A stretch of 64,000 nucleotides of DNA from Marisimplicoccus sp038110465 (lineage in GTDB: Bacteria; Bacteroidota; Bacteroidia; Flavobacteriales; Flavobacteriaceae). Position 1 is the stretch's first letter; every line of letters starts with the position of its first letter. The stretch is taken from the NCBI GenBank assembly GCA_038110465.1, contig JAYNJU010000001.1:186001-250000 (forward strand), given 5' to 3'. Both the position numbers and the translations under genes were made by a program. The notes beneath the pieces are model-generated. The model had not been told where the DNA came from, ran no database searches, and was given only the letters and a program-made list of their open reading frames with translations. Shown here piece by piece: positions 1-9,107 of this stretch.

Positions 1-1
1 T

Positions 2-2110
2 GAGCCTTCAAGTTCAGAAGCATCTATGTTAACTGCCTATACGCTTGTTGCTTCAAAATCTCAAGAGATACAAGATTATCTTGATAATTCAATAATCTTA
101 ATAGACCCAACTATTAATCCTGATGGAAGAGATAGACATACTCAATGGGTAAATACTTATAAAGGTTCTCCTTTAGTCGATGACCCGCAAGATGCTGAAC
201 ATAATGAATATTGGCCAGGAGGAAGAACTAATCACTATTGGTTTGATTTGAATAGAGATTTGCTACTGGCAATTAACCCTGAGAGTAGGGGTAAATTAGA
301 CTTTCATCATAACTGGTACCCTAATATTACAATTGACTTTCATGAAATGGGAACTAATAGTACCTATTTCTTTGTTCCTTGGAAAACTCATGCGGCAAAA
401 GACCCAGTGATACCACAGGAAAATTATGAATATTTTGAAACCTTATTTGGTAATTATTTTGCTAAAGGACTTGATGAAATAGGTTCACTTTATTTTTCTA
501 AAGAGGCTTTTGATAAAACATATCCTGGTTATGGTTCTTCTTATGCAGATTTGTTAGGTGGTATTGGTATGTTATTTGAACAAGCTAGTTCAAGAGGTCA
601 TAAACAAGTTACTCAGTTTGGGGAAATAACATTTCCTTTTACAATTAGAAATCAATTTGTATCAGGAATGACAACTGTAAAAGCATCAGTAGCATTAAAA
701 CAAGAATTAATTAATTATCAAAGGCGATTCTTTAGTTCAGCAATAGATGAAGCTGATAAAAAAAGAATTAAAGGATACTCTTTTAATTTAAACAAGGATA
801 GAAATAAGACTAAAGCATTTATAGATAAATTATTAATTCATGATGTGAAAGTTGTTCGTAATAATGATAATTTTTTTGTCCCAACAAAACAAAAAAATTA
901 TAGAATTGTAAGATCAATCTTTGAAACAAACACTGAGTTTAGGGATAGTGTTTTTTATGATGCATCATCATGGTCAATAGCAAATTTTTATGATATTGAT
1001 TATTCTCCATCTACAAAAGAAATAGATGGCTCAATTGTAAATAGTTTAGAGAATCTTTATGAAATAAATGAAATTAAAAAATCTAATTATGCTTATTTAA
1101 TTAATTCAGTTGATTATAATATACCCGCTGTAATTAATTATTTAGTTAATAATGAAATTATTGTTTCATCTTCTTTCAAGCCTTTTCAAATTCAAACATC
1201 TAATGGATTGAAATCATTTGATTATGGATCACTTGTAATACCCGTTAGTATTCAGAAAATAGATTCTGATAAACTATATGAAAAACTTAATTTAATTCAA
1301 AAGAAATATCAAATTGACATTTATTCTGCTCCTTCTGGTCTAAGTTCTTCAGGAATTGATCTTGGTAGTAGATTTGTTACACCAATAAAAAAACAAAAGG
1401 CTATGATGATAGTTGGGACTGGAGTTAGCTCTTACGAAGCCGGTGAGGTATGGCATTTGCTTGACCAAAGAGTTGGAATGCCTATTTCTAAAATTCCAAT
1501 TAGAAATTTTGATACAGTTTCTCTAGACGAGTATTCTACTATGGTAATAGTTTCAGGAAGATATAACTTTAATGATGTACAGGTTAAAAAAATAAAAGAT
1601 TGGGCTAGTAACGGTAATACAATTATATCTATTGGAACCGGTTCTAAATTTTTGATAGATGAGAAAATAGTAAGTGAAAAACTCTTGAAAGAAGATAATG
1701 AAATCCAAGAAAATAATTTTCAACCATATGAGGATGCTCAGGATAATAGAGGAAAAGAACAAATTGGAGGAATCATTTTAAAATCAATAATTGATCTATC
1801 TCATCCTTTAGGATTTGGTTATGAAAATAATTTAGTTCCAGTTTATAAAAATAATACTGTATGGATAGAACCATCACAAAATGAATATTCTTCAGTTGTA
1901 AGGTATACAGAAAACCCATTAATGGATGGATTTATTACTCAGAATAACTCAAATAAAATAAATAAAACAGTATCGCTTCTAGTTTCAAAAGTTGGGAATG
2001 GAAGAGCAGTTATGTTTTCGAATAATCCAAATTTTAGAGGTTCTTGGTATGGAACAAATAGAATGTTTTTAAATGCTTTATTGTTAGGAGATAAGATTAG
2101 AGTTCCTTAA
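2..2110 (+). CDS. M14 family zinc carboxypeptidase, 5' end outside the window
   Basis: The reading frame is open from the first bases (GEPSSSEAS before the first Met at 26), so the gene begins upstream. The first visible Glu fits the second zinc ligand of the HxxE motif. The third ligand is the His in DFHEMG (codon 341-343). NPDGR and FDLNR match the substrate-binding region, and the Glu in LFEQ (codon 578-580) fits the catalytic base. After about 220 residues a long C-terminal region follows, including a Rossmann-like, amidotransferase-like part (MMIVGTGVSSYE) typical of large secreted Bacteroidota M14 proteins. A signal peptide cannot be seen because the N-terminus is missing. The stop overlaps the next start (TAATG), so it is coupled to the transporter and 5-oxoprolinase genes. 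It probably trims peptides in the periplasm; the substrate is unknown. Confidence 0.88.
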   Translation, partial: EPSSSEASMLTAYTLVASKSQEIQDYLDNSIILIDPTINPDGRDRHTQWVNTYKGSPLVDDPQDAEHNEYWPGGRTNHYWFDLNRDLLLAINPESRGKLDFHHNWYPNITIDFHEMGTNSTYFFVPWKTHAAKDPVIPQENYEYFETLFGNYFAKGLDEIGSLYFSKEAFDKTYPGYGSSYADLLGGIGMLFEQASSRGHKQVTQFGEITFPFTIRNQFVSGMTTVKASVALKQELINYQRRFFSSAIDEADKKRIKGYSFNLNKDRNKTKAFIDKLLIHDVKVVRNNDNFFVPTKQKNYRIVRSIFETNTEFRDSVFYDASSWSIANFYDIDYSPSTKEIDGSIVNSLENLYEINEIKKSNYAYLINSVDYNIPAVINYLVNNEIIVSSSFKPFQIQTSNGLKSFDYGSLVIPVSIQKIDSDKLYEKLNLIQKKYQIDIYSAPSGLSSSGIDLGSRFVTPIKKQKAMMIVGTGVSSYEAGEVWHLLDQRVGMPISKIPIRNFDTVSLDEYSTMVIVSGRYNFNDVQVKKIKDWASNGNTIISIGTGSKFLIDEKIVSEKLLKEDNEIQENNFQPYEDAQDNRGKEQIGGIILKSIIDLSHPLGFGYENNLVPVYKNNTVWIEPSQNEYSSVVRYTENPLMDGFITQNNSNKINKTVSLLVSKVGNGRAVMFSNNPNFRGSWYGTNRMFLNALLLGDKIRVP

Positions 2111-3300
2111 TGAAATGGTATAGAGATATAGGGCCAGGTATATTAATTGCTGCTGCTTTTATTGGTCCTGGTACTGTAACTCTATGTACTATTGCAGGTG
2201 CTAGTTTTGGGTATTCATTGATTTGGGCAATATTACTTTCAATTTTTGCTACAATTTTTCTTCAAGAACTATCTCTAAGAATTGGTTTAGTTTCTCAAAA
2301 AAATATTATAGAAGTAATTCGTAAATCAATTAAATCTAAATTATTAAATAGATTTCTACTGATTCTTATAATCTCATCAATTTTAATAGGTAATACTGCA
2401 TATGAAGCTGGAAATATTACTGGTGCATCACTAGGTATTGCAGCTTTACTGGATTTAAATTCAATAAATTTAATACCACTAATTATTGGGATAATAGCCT
2501 TTGCTATTTTATTTCAAGGTGATTATAGAGTTTTAGAAAAAACGTTGATTGCTTTAGTAGTTCTAATGAGTATCTCGTTTATCATTTCTGCTATTATTAC
2601 AAAACCAAAATTTTATGATATAGTAAATGGAATTTTATATCCTAAAATTAATCAGTCTAACCTTTTTATTGTTTTAGGACTAATAGGGACAACTGTAGTT
2701 CCATATAATATTTTTTTACACTCATCATTAGTAACAGAAAAATGGAAATCTGTTAAAAAAATAAAAACTGCAAGATTAGAAAGCTTTATCTCAATATTAT
2801 TAGGTGGAGTTATTTCCCTGTCAATTATTATTACAGCTGCATCATCAATGAATCAAGAAATTACTAATGTAATTGATTTAGCAAAAGGATTAGAACCACT
2901 ATATGGTAAATTTTCAATTTATTTCTTAGGTGTTGGTCTTTTTGCATCTGGAATTACATCTTCAATCACTGCTCCATTAGCAGCTGCTTATGTAGCTAAA
3001 AGTTGTTTTGGTTGGAATGATACTCTTAAAAGTATTAAGTTCAGACTTGTTTGGATTTTTGTCTTATTATTTGGAGTAATAGTATCATTACTAGATCTAA
3101 ATCCTATTGAAATCATTAAGTTTGCTCAATTTTCAAATAGTCTTCTTTTACCTATAATCGCAATTATCCTTTTATGGCTTGTGAATAAAAGTGTGATAAT
3201 TGAAAATAAATTTTCTTATAAATTTCAAAATGTATTAGGATTAATTATTATAATTATTACTTTTCTATTATCCTTTAAAGGAATAACTACTCTATTTTAA
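2110..3300 (+). CDS. NRAMP-related transporter with altered metal-site motifs
   Basis: The 396-residue membrane protein has about eleven hydrophobic segments and the NRAMP/SLC11 fold signature. In TM1, where true NRAMP proteins carry DPGN, it has GPGT (residues 19-22). In TM6, where MPH is usual, it has VPY (197-199) before NxFLHS. Both canonical Mn/Fe ligand sites (Asp/Asn and Met) are therefore replaced. It lies between a peptidase and pxpABC, with one-base stop/start overlaps on both sides. In Bacillus subtilis the NRAMP-like YcsG sits in the same kind of operon with ycsF, kipI and kipA. Family membership is clear. The substrate is open: divalent ions other than Mn/Fe, or a substrate tied to 5-oxoproline, are both possible. 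Confidence 0.85.
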   Translation: MKWYRDIGPGILIAAAFIGPGTVTLCTIAGASFGYSLIWAILLSIFATIFLQELSLRIGLVSQKNIIEVIRKSIKSKLLNRFLLILIISSILIGNTAYEAGNITGASLGIAALLDLNSINLIPLIIGIIAFAILFQGDYRVLEKTLIALVVLMSISFIISAIITKPKFYDIVNGILYPKINQSNLFIVLGLIGTTVVPYNIFLHSSLVTEKWKSVKKIKTARLESFISILLGGVISLSIIITAASSMNQEITNVIDLAKGLEPLYGKFSIYFLGVGLFASGITSSITAPLAAAYVAKSCFGWNDTLKSIKFRLVWIFVLLFGVIVSLLDLNPIEIIKFAQFSNSLLLPIIAIILLWLVNKSVIIENKFSYKFQNVLGLIIIIITFLLSFKGITTLF

Positions 3301-4019
3301 TGATTAATATTAACTGTGATCTCGGAGAGGGAACTAATAATGAAGAAATTATAATGCCTTTGATCAGTTCATGCAATATTGCATGTGGTGGTCACGCTGG
3401 AGGTTTTAAATCTATGACTAAATGTGTTGAATTATCAATTAATCACAATAATAAAATTGGTGCGCATCCTTCTTTTCCAGATAAAAAGAATTTTGGTAGA
3501 AAAACTTTAAAAATATCTAAGGATGATCTTTCTAAAAGTTTAATAAAACAGATTAGTTCACTTGAAAAAATAATAATTCAATTAGGCTCAAAGCTTCATC
3601 ATATTAAAGCTCATGGAGCTTTATATAACGAAATGTATCATGATAGAATTCTTTCAGAAATTTATTTAGATTCTATTTCTAAATATAAGGACCAATGCTA
3701 TTTATATATTCCATTTAATTCAGAATTAGAAAAATTAGCAATTGAAAAAGGATATAGAATTTTATATGAAACATTTGGTGATAGAAAATACAATGATGAC
3801 TTAACTTTAGTAAGTAGAAATATTAATGAAGCTATAATTGACGATCCAAAAGAGGTTATAAATCATATCAAAAATATGATTTATAAGAATGAAGTTAAAT
3901 CTATAAGTGGACAAAATCATAAAATAAAAACAGATACTATTTGTATTCACTCCGATACAAATAACTCTCTTAAAATATTAGAGGAGATTAATAAAGAATT
4001 TAAAATCCAAGAAAAATGA
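3300..4019 (+). CDS. pxpA: 5-oxoprolinase subunit PxpA (LamB/YcsF family)
   Basis: The 239-residue protein of the LamB/YcsF family begins with the diagnostic INCDLGEG, then ACGGHAGG (around residue 30) and GAHPSFPD followed by FGRK. PxpA works with PxpB and PxpC to open 5-oxoproline (pyroglutamate) to glutamate with ATP in the cytoplasm, clearing a damage product of glutamine and glutamate. The start ATG shares its A with the stop of the transporter gene, and the end overlaps pxpB by four bases (ATGA), so the three subunits should be made together. Length is slightly below the usual 245-255 residues. No key motif is missing. Confidence 0.93.
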   Translation: MININCDLGEGTNNEEIIMPLISSCNIACGGHAGGFKSMTKCVELSINHNNKIGAHPSFPDKKNFGRKTLKISKDDLSKSLIKQISSLEKIIIQLGSKLHHIKAHGALYNEMYHDRILSEIYLDSISKYKDQCYLYIPFNSELEKLAIEKGYRILYETFGDRKYNDDLTLVSRNINEAIIDDPKEVINHIKNMIYKNEVKSISGQNHKIKTDTICIHSDTNNSLKILEEINKEFKIQEK

Positions 4020-4717
4020 ATTATTTTATTCTAAATGAAGACTCATTTCTAATTTCTTGGAATGAAGAATTAGGCTCTGACTTAACTCAAAAAATCTCAT
4101 TCTTTAAACAAGAAGTTGAACATCGTTTTGGTTCTTTAATTATTGAATGTGTTCAATCTATTAATTCAATTCTTATTAAGGTTGATATTAATGAAATATT
4201 AATAGATCAGACCTTAAAAAAAATCAAGAATATTAAAATCAATCCTAGAGCTTATTTAAATAGAAAAAATAAATTATGGGAAATACCAGTTTGTTATGAT
4301 GAAAAATTTGGATTTGATTTACAAAATTTATCAAATTCTCTGTCTATCTCTAAAAATCAAATAATAGAACTGCATAAATCTAAAGTCTATGATTTACTCT
4401 CTATGGGATTTTTACCTGGATTTCTTTATTTAGGTCTAACAGATAATAAGCTTTACTGTAAGAGAAAAAATAATCCTTCAATGAATATATCAAAAGGCTC
4501 AATAGGACTTGCTTTAAACCAAACATGTATTTACCCAAGAAAAAGTCCTGGAGGATGGAATATTATAGGGAATTCCCCTATTAACTTTTTTGATATTAAT
4601 TCGAAAAATCCATGCTTTGCAACTCCTGGTGATAAAATAAAATTTTATGAAATTTCTTTTTCAGAATATCAGAACATTAAGAATAAACCTAAAATACCAA
4701 CTTATAAAATTTTATGA
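4016..4717 (+). CDS. pxpB: 5-oxoprolinase subunit PxpB (KipI family)
   Basis: The 233-residue KipI/PxpB family protein shows the conserved MGFLPGFLYLG (about 130-140) and RKSPGGWNIIG (about 174-184). It pairs with PxpC; the two halves together resemble urea amidolyase-type allophanate hydrolase domains and form part of ATP-dependent 5-oxoprolinase. It overlaps pxpA and pxpC by four bases each (ATGA), which is strong translational coupling. In B. subtilis the homologue KipI inhibits the sporulation kinase KinA. There is no sign of sporulation here, so the metabolic role is preferred. Confidence 0.92.
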   Translation: MNYFILNEDSFLISWNEELGSDLTQKISFFKQEVEHRFGSLIIECVQSINSILIKVDINEILIDQTLKKIKNIKINPRAYLNRKNKLWEIPVCYDEKFGFDLQNLSNSLSISKNQIIELHKSKVYDLLSMGFLPGFLYLGLTDNKLYCKRKNNPSMNISKGSIGLALNQTCIYPRKSPGGWNIIGNSPINFFDINSKNPCFATPGDKIKFYEISFSEYQNIKNKPKIPTYKIL

Positions 4718-5547
4718 TTAAAGTTATAAGATCAGGTTTATATACATCAATCCAAGATTCAGGAAGATTTGGATATAGATCTATTGGTGTTCCATATTCT
4801 GGTTTTATGGATTTTAAAAGTGCAATCTTAGCTAATAAGATTCTTAATAATTCATTTGATTCTGCTTTACTTGAAATTACTTTAGTTGGCCCAGTTTTAA
4901 AATTTGATAATCCAACAACTATTTCACTCACAGGAGCAGAATTCAATTCAACTATAAATAATAAATTGGTGGAATTCTATAAACCAGTAAATGTTTCTAA
5001 AGGTGATATTTTAGAAATAAACAACTCAATAAATGGTACTAGATGTTACCTAGCAATCAGAGGAGGTATAGATTCAGAAACTTTACTAGGTAGTAAATCA
5101 TTTTATCAAGGTATAACAAAATCAGATATCTTAAAAAATAATGATATAATTAGATTCAACCTTCATGAGAAAAGTCATCAATATCAAAATTATTATTCAA
5201 GATTCTCTTTAAATTCTTCAATTGAAGTAATGAAAGGCCCTGAGTTTAAGTTACTTAATAAAACATCACTAAATTCATTTTTTAATCAAAACTTTACAAT
5301 TGGAACTAATAATAGAATGGCTTATAACCTAGTAGAGACCATTCAAGCCAGCACCAATACTATTATTTCATCCCCAGTAATACCTGGGACTATTCAGTTA
5401 ACTCCAGCTGGATCTATAATTATACTTCATAGAGATTGTCAAACAACTGGAGGTTATCCCAGAATTTTCCAACTTACAAAACAATCATTGGATAACCTTT
5501 CTCAATTAAAATCTGGAGAAAAAATTAAATTTAAATTAATCAATTAG
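4714..5547 (+). CDS. pxpC: 5-oxoprolinase subunit PxpC (KipA family)
   Basis: This 277-residue protein belongs to the KipA/PxpC biotin-dependent-carboxylase-like family. The N-terminus reads VIRSGLYTSIQDSGRFGY and the next conserved stretch is GVPYSGFMD. It is the third subunit of the PxpABC 5-oxoprolinase and the last gene of the operon. It is shorter than many homologues (about 300 or more residues) but complete at both ends. Its last eight bases overlap the tail of the convergent gene on the other strand, and no terminator hairpin is visible between them. Confidence 0.92.
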   Translation: MIKVIRSGLYTSIQDSGRFGYRSIGVPYSGFMDFKSAILANKILNNSFDSALLEITLVGPVLKFDNPTTISLTGAEFNSTINNKLVEFYKPVNVSKGDILEINNSINGTRCYLAIRGGIDSETLLGSKSFYQGITKSDILKNNDIIRFNLHEKSHQYQNYYSRFSLNSSIEVMKGPEFKLLNKTSLNSFFNQNFTIGTNNRMAYNLVETIQASTNTIISSPVIPGTIQLTPAGSIIILHRDCQTTGGYPRIFQLTKQSLDNLSQLKSGEKIKFKLIN

Positions 5548-6187
5548 TAAAAATATTAATCTCAAGTAATGAAGCTCTATCTAATAATCTTATTTTTTGA
5601 CGTCTTGATTTAATAAGTTTATTTAGTTCTTTTTCTCTCTTTTTATTGATTGTATATATAGTATCATTATTAAAACTATACTTTAATCTATCAATTTGAT
5701 TATTTATTTCAATTATTTCTCTATTAAGTACTTTTCTTTTTAAAACTCCATTTATACTGCTGTCTATTTTAACTTGGATAACGTTATTAATTAATTTTAA
5801 TAGTTCACCACTATTTGTGACTTGATAAATTTGCTCATTTCTAGAACTTAAATTATACTTATTTTGATTTTTTAATTTTTTTGAATTAATAAAAATTTCA
5901 ATAGACCCATTATGAGTAAAACTGAATTCTCTTTTTGAAATGAAATCTTGAAGATTTATTTTGATCTTCAAACTTGGAAGATAAAACTTAGATGAAAGTA
6001 TGCCTCTTAATAACTTATCTCTTTCTCTAATTGTATATTCTTCACCAAACAAAAAAACAGTTGGTAATCTCTGTGCACTTACACTAACATTGCTTAAATC
6101 AATCTTTGAACCTTCTTGAGAATATGATTTATTATCAACTGAAAAAATAATTAAAATAATTATTAATATTCTTTTAAAAAAAATCAT
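5540..6187 (-). CDS. secreted protein of unknown function
   Basis: The 215-residue protein starts with a lysine/arginine tip and a strongly hydrophobic stretch (residues 7-16), then ends its leader at SYSQ, a usual Bacteroidota signal-peptide end, so export to the periplasm or outer membrane is likely. The mature part is rich in Asn, Lys and Ile, with a conserved-looking VSVSAQRLPTVFLFGEEY near the N-terminus and a basic helical C-terminus. I do not recognise a family. It lies one base downstream of the SLC13 symporter gene on the same strand and is probably co-transcribed with it. Its 3' end overlaps pxpC tail to tail. Confidence 0.7.
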   Translation of the reverse strand: MIFFKRILIIILIIFSVDNKSYSQEGSKIDLSNVSVSAQRLPTVFLFGEEYTIRERDKLLRGILSSKFYLPSLKIKINLQDFISKREFSFTHNGSIEIFINSKKLKNQNKYNLSSRNEQIYQVTNSGELLKLINNVIQVKIDSSINGVLKRKVLNREIIEINNQIDRLKYSFNNDTIYTINKKREKELNKLIKSRRQKIRLLDRASLLEINIFTN

Positions 6188-6188
6188 G

Positions 6189-7655
6189 TTAGTTGTTTTC
6201 AGGTACTATGAAACTCATTGGATCAAAGTTCCATAATAAAGGAAGTAAATAAAAAACAAATAAACTAAGAAGAATAATTGAGATAATATTCATCCATATT
6301 CCAATTTTTACCATATCAGGGATTCTTAAGTAACCGGATCCAAATACAACAGCATTTGGAGGAGTAGCAACTGGAAGCATAAATGCACAAGACGCAGCTA
6401 CAGTAGTAGAAACCATTAAAATGAAAGGATGAACATCTATATTAATAGCCATAGGATACAGTATGGGAAGAAGCATTGCTGTTGTAGCAAGATTGGAAGT
6501 GATTTCTGTTAGGAAATTAACTGAAGTAATTAAAATAAATACTAATAAAAATAAAGAAACTCCATCTAGAAGTGTCATCTGATTTCCAATCCATAATGCA
6601 AGTCCACTTTCTTTAAAGCCAGCAGCTAATGCCATACCACCACCAAATAATAAAAGAATTCCCCATGGTAATTTAACTGCTTCATCCCAATTTAATAATC
6701 TTCTCTTACCATCTTTTGTAGGAAGTAGAAAAATTATAATAGCACTAACCATTGCTATAATTGTATCATCTATAACAGGAATCAATATTTTTAATAAATA
6801 ATCTCTAGTAACCCATGCAAAAGCTGTTAATGAAAAAACAATTGCAATCAACTTTTCTTCATAGCTTATTTTACCTATTTTTTTTAATTGATTATTTATC
6901 TCTTGTCTACCTCCAGGAAAATCTTTTTGTTTGAATTTAAAAGCTATACCTGTGATATATTTCCAACATATTAATAATAATATAATTGATATTGGGAACC
7001 CAAATTTAAACCACTCAGAAAATGTAATTTCATATCCAAATGTCTCTTCAACAACTCCTGCTAAAACTAAATTAGGTGGTGTTCCAATCAATGTACTTAC
7101 TCCTCCAATAGATGCACTATACGCTATTCCTAACATTAAAGCTTTACCGAAAATTTCATTTTCATCTTCAATTGTATTAGGATTATCTTTTAGTTGAGCA
7201 ACAATTGCCATAGCAATTGGTAGCATCATAACTGCAGTAGCAGTATTTGAAATCCACATAGACATGAATGCTGTAGCTACCATAAAACCTAAAATAATTT
7301 TTACAACATTAGTACCTATGATTCTAATTATGTTTAAAGCAATTCTTTTGTGTAAATTCCATTTTTGTATTGCAATTGCAATAATAAAACCACCAACATA
7401 AAGAAATACATATTTATGACCGAATGATGCAGTAGTTTGTGTTAAATCTAAGCCACCTGTTAGTGGAAATATAATAATAGGTAATAGTGCGGTAACTGCT
7501 ATTGGAATAGCCTCAGTTATCCACCAAATTGCTATCCAAATTGTAGATGCAAGAATGCCTTTTGCTTCTGGATTTAGACCTTCTGGTTGAAAAAAAAATA
7601 AGACCAAAATAAATGCTAAAGGCCCTGATAATAATCCAATTTTTTTTGTATTCAT
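6189..7655 (-). CDS. SLC13/DASS family sodium-coupled anion symporter
   Basis: The 488-residue inner-membrane protein shows the two SNT signatures of the DASS family: SNTATAVMMLP (about residue 137) and SNLATTAMLLP (about 387). It also has paired GTPPNLVLAG and ATPPNAVVFG hairpin motifs and the DASS C-terminal signature GSGYLRIPDMVKIG. Family members import C4-dicarboxylates, citrate or sulfate with sodium; sequence alone does not decide which. It is divergent from glycerate kinase across a 134-base gap, and the secreted protein gene follows one base after its stop. A dicarboxylate substrate would fit a marine, sodium-using heterotroph, but this is inference. Confidence 0.9.
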   Translation of the reverse strand: MNTKKIGLLSGPLAFILVLFFFQPEGLNPEAKGILASTIWIAIWWITEAIPIAVTALLPIIIFPLTGGLDLTQTTASFGHKYVFLYVGGFIIAIAIQKWNLHKRIALNIIRIIGTNVVKIILGFMVATAFMSMWISNTATAVMMLPIAMAIVAQLKDNPNTIEDENEIFGKALMLGIAYSASIGGVSTLIGTPPNLVLAGVVEETFGYEITFSEWFKFGFPISIILLLICWKYITGIAFKFKQKDFPGGRQEINNQLKKIGKISYEEKLIAIVFSLTAFAWVTRDYLLKILIPVIDDTIIAMVSAIIIFLLPTKDGKRRLLNWDEAVKLPWGILLLFGGGMALAAGFKESGLALWIGNQMTLLDGVSLFLLVFILITSVNFLTEITSNLATTAMLLPILYPMAINIDVHPFILMVSTTVAASCAFMLPVATPPNAVVFGSGYLRIPDMVKIGIWMNIISIILLSLFVFYLLPLLWNFDPMSFIVPENN

Positions 7656-7754
7656 TTAATCTATAGATTTAAAAATAACCTATTTTTCTTAAAACAATTA
7701 TTTTTATAATAATAAGTTTTATCGAATTATTACTAAATAGAATATTTAAATTCT

Positions 7755-7785
7755 TTTGGTTATAATTTAGTTGATATTGTATTTG
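7755..7785 (+). promoter_or_regulatory. possible promoter of the glycerate kinase gene
   Basis: TTTG (7755-7758) is followed after 19 bases by TGTATTTG (7778-7785). This is one mismatch from the Bacteroidota housekeeping pattern TTTG-N19-TAnnTTTG. The predicted transcript would start almost at the ATG (7790), so the mRNA would be leaderless or nearly so. That makes the assignment weak. Confidence 0.3.
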
Positions 7786-7789
7786 GTAA

Positions 7790-8908
7790 ATGAAAATTCT
7801 AATTGCAACAGATAAGTTTAAGGGTTCTCTATCTGCTATTAAAGTTTGTAATTCTTTAGCTAAGGGATTAAATCAATATGATAAAAATATTTACTTTTCT
7901 TTAAAACCTATGGCAGACGGTGGAGATGGTTCACTTGATATACTCAAGCATTACTACAGTCTAAATAAACAAGAGTTAATAGTTAATGATCCTCTTTTTC
8001 GTAAGATTAAATCCAGTTATTATATTTCTAAAAATAAAGCATTTATAGAGCTTTCATTAGCTTCTGGTTTAGCTTTATTAAATGAAAATGAAAAAAACTG
8101 TATGTTAACTTCAACTTTTGGAACAGGTGAGTTAATAGCTGATTCTATAAAAAAAGGAGTTGAAGAAATAAATCTATTTATCGGAGGTAGTTCTACTAAT
8201 GATGGAGGAATTGGAATAGCATCAGCTTTAGGTTTTAAATTTTTTGACTCTTCAGAAAAATTACTACTCCCAATTGGTAAAAACCTATCTAAAATTGAAA
8301 GAATTGATGATAGTCAATCTATGCTTTTTAAGAAAAAAATAAGAATGAATGTTATATGCGATGTAGAAAATCCGTTATACGGAAAAAATGGTGCAGCATA
8401 TGTTTATGCTAAGCAAAAAGGAGCTAATTCAGAGGAAATTAAATATTTGAATAATGGATTGATTAATCTAGAATCAAAACTATTAAAGCATAATTATCAA
8501 AAGATATCACATATTAAGGGATCTGGTGCTGCAGGTGGAGTAGGAGGTGGTTCTATGGCATTATTTAATGCAAAATTAATTTCAGGAATTAATTATTTTC
8601 TAGATATTACTAAACTTGAAAAAACTATTCAAGAATTTGATTTGATAATAACTGGTGAAGGAAGACTTGATTATCAGACTGAAAAAGGAAAAGTTGTAAT
8701 GGGTTTATATAAGCTGGCTAAGAGATATGATAAGCCTGTTATTTTAGTATGCGGTGATTATATCAAAAATGCCTTAAATAAATATGATTTTAAAAAAATA
8801 TTTACTGTATTAGAAAAAGCAAATTCTATTTATGACTCAATAAAAAATACAGATCAGTACTTAACAATGATTGGATTTGAAATTGCCAAATATTTAAAAA
8901 AAATATAA
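7790..8908 (+). CDS. glycerate 2-kinase (GlxK/GarK type)
   Basis: This 372-residue glycerate kinase type 1 protein carries MADGGDGS (about 41-48), GGSSTNDGG (about 132-140) and TGEGRLDYQTEKGK (about 288-301). It phosphorylates D-glycerate to 2-phosphoglycerate (members of this family usually make the 2-phosphate), feeding lower glycolysis. It stands alone on the plus strand, divergent from the SLC13 symporter. A bidirectional hairpin terminator follows directly at 8911-8940. No glyoxylate carboligase or tartronate semialdehyde reductase is visible nearby, so the source of glycerate is unknown. Confidence 0.92.
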   Translation: MKILIATDKFKGSLSAIKVCNSLAKGLNQYDKNIYFSLKPMADGGDGSLDILKHYYSLNKQELIVNDPLFRKIKSSYYISKNKAFIELSLASGLALLNENEKNCMLTSTFGTGELIADSIKKGVEEINLFIGGSSTNDGGIGIASALGFKFFDSSEKLLLPIGKNLSKIERIDDSQSMLFKKKIRMNVICDVENPLYGKNGAAYVYAKQKGANSEEIKYLNNGLINLESKLLKHNYQKISHIKGSGAAGGVGGGSMALFNAKLISGINYFLDITKLEKTIQEFDLIITGEGRLDYQTEKGKVVMGLYKLAKRYDKPVILVCGDYIKNALNKYDFKKIFTVLEKANSIYDSIKNTDQYLTMIGFEIAKYLKKI

Positions 8909-8910
8909 AA

Positions 8911-8940
8911 AAAACCTTGAAAGAGAACTTACAAGGTTTT
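8911..8940. terminator. bidirectional intrinsic terminator between glycerate kinase and tRNA-Ser
   Basis: The inverted repeat AAAACCTTG / CAAGGTTTT (9 base pairs, 12-base loop) has an A run on the left and a T run on the right. It can therefore terminate the kinase message on the plus strand and the tRNA on the minus strand. It is one of the few clear terminator-like structures in this window. Confidence 0.75.
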
Positions 8941-8941
8941 G

Positions 8942-9026
8942 CGGAGAAAGAGGGATTCGAACCCCCGGAGGTGTGACCCTCAACAGTTTTCAAGACTGCC
9001 GCATTCGACCACTCTGCCATTTCTCC
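8942..9026 (-). tRNA. tRNA-Ser (anticodon UGA)
   Basis: Read on the minus strand it folds as a class II tRNA: acceptor GGAGAAA paired with TTTCTCC, a D arm with GAGTGGTCGAATGC, anticodon loop CTTGAAA giving UGA, a long variable arm typical of serine tRNAs, and a T loop TTCGAAT. The discriminator is G, as expected for tRNA-Ser, and CCA is not encoded. It reads UCA codons, which should be common in this AT-rich genome. A TATATTTG promoter box lies about ten bases upstream and a hairpin terminator lies directly downstream, so it is a single-gene unit. Confidence 0.96.
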
Positions 9027-9036
9027 TAATGAGTTG

Positions 9037-9044
9037 CAAATATA
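9037..9044 (-). promoter_or_regulatory. -7 promoter box of tRNA-Ser
   Basis: TATATTTG on the minus strand matches TAnnTTTG, the Bacteroidota -7 element. It ends 10 bases before the 5' end of the mature tRNA, which fits a very short leader. The -33 region is T-rich without a clear TTTG. Confidence 0.5.
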
Positions 9045-9107
9045 CATGATTTTAATAATAAAAAAATAATTAAAACTTAAGCTATTCAAAAATGAATTAT
9101 CTTGGTA

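Noticed and set aside
8826..9089. 87-residue frame on the minus strand across the tRNA
   Set aside because: It only reads through tRNA-Ser and the end of the glycerate kinase gene, and has no protein-like composition of its own.
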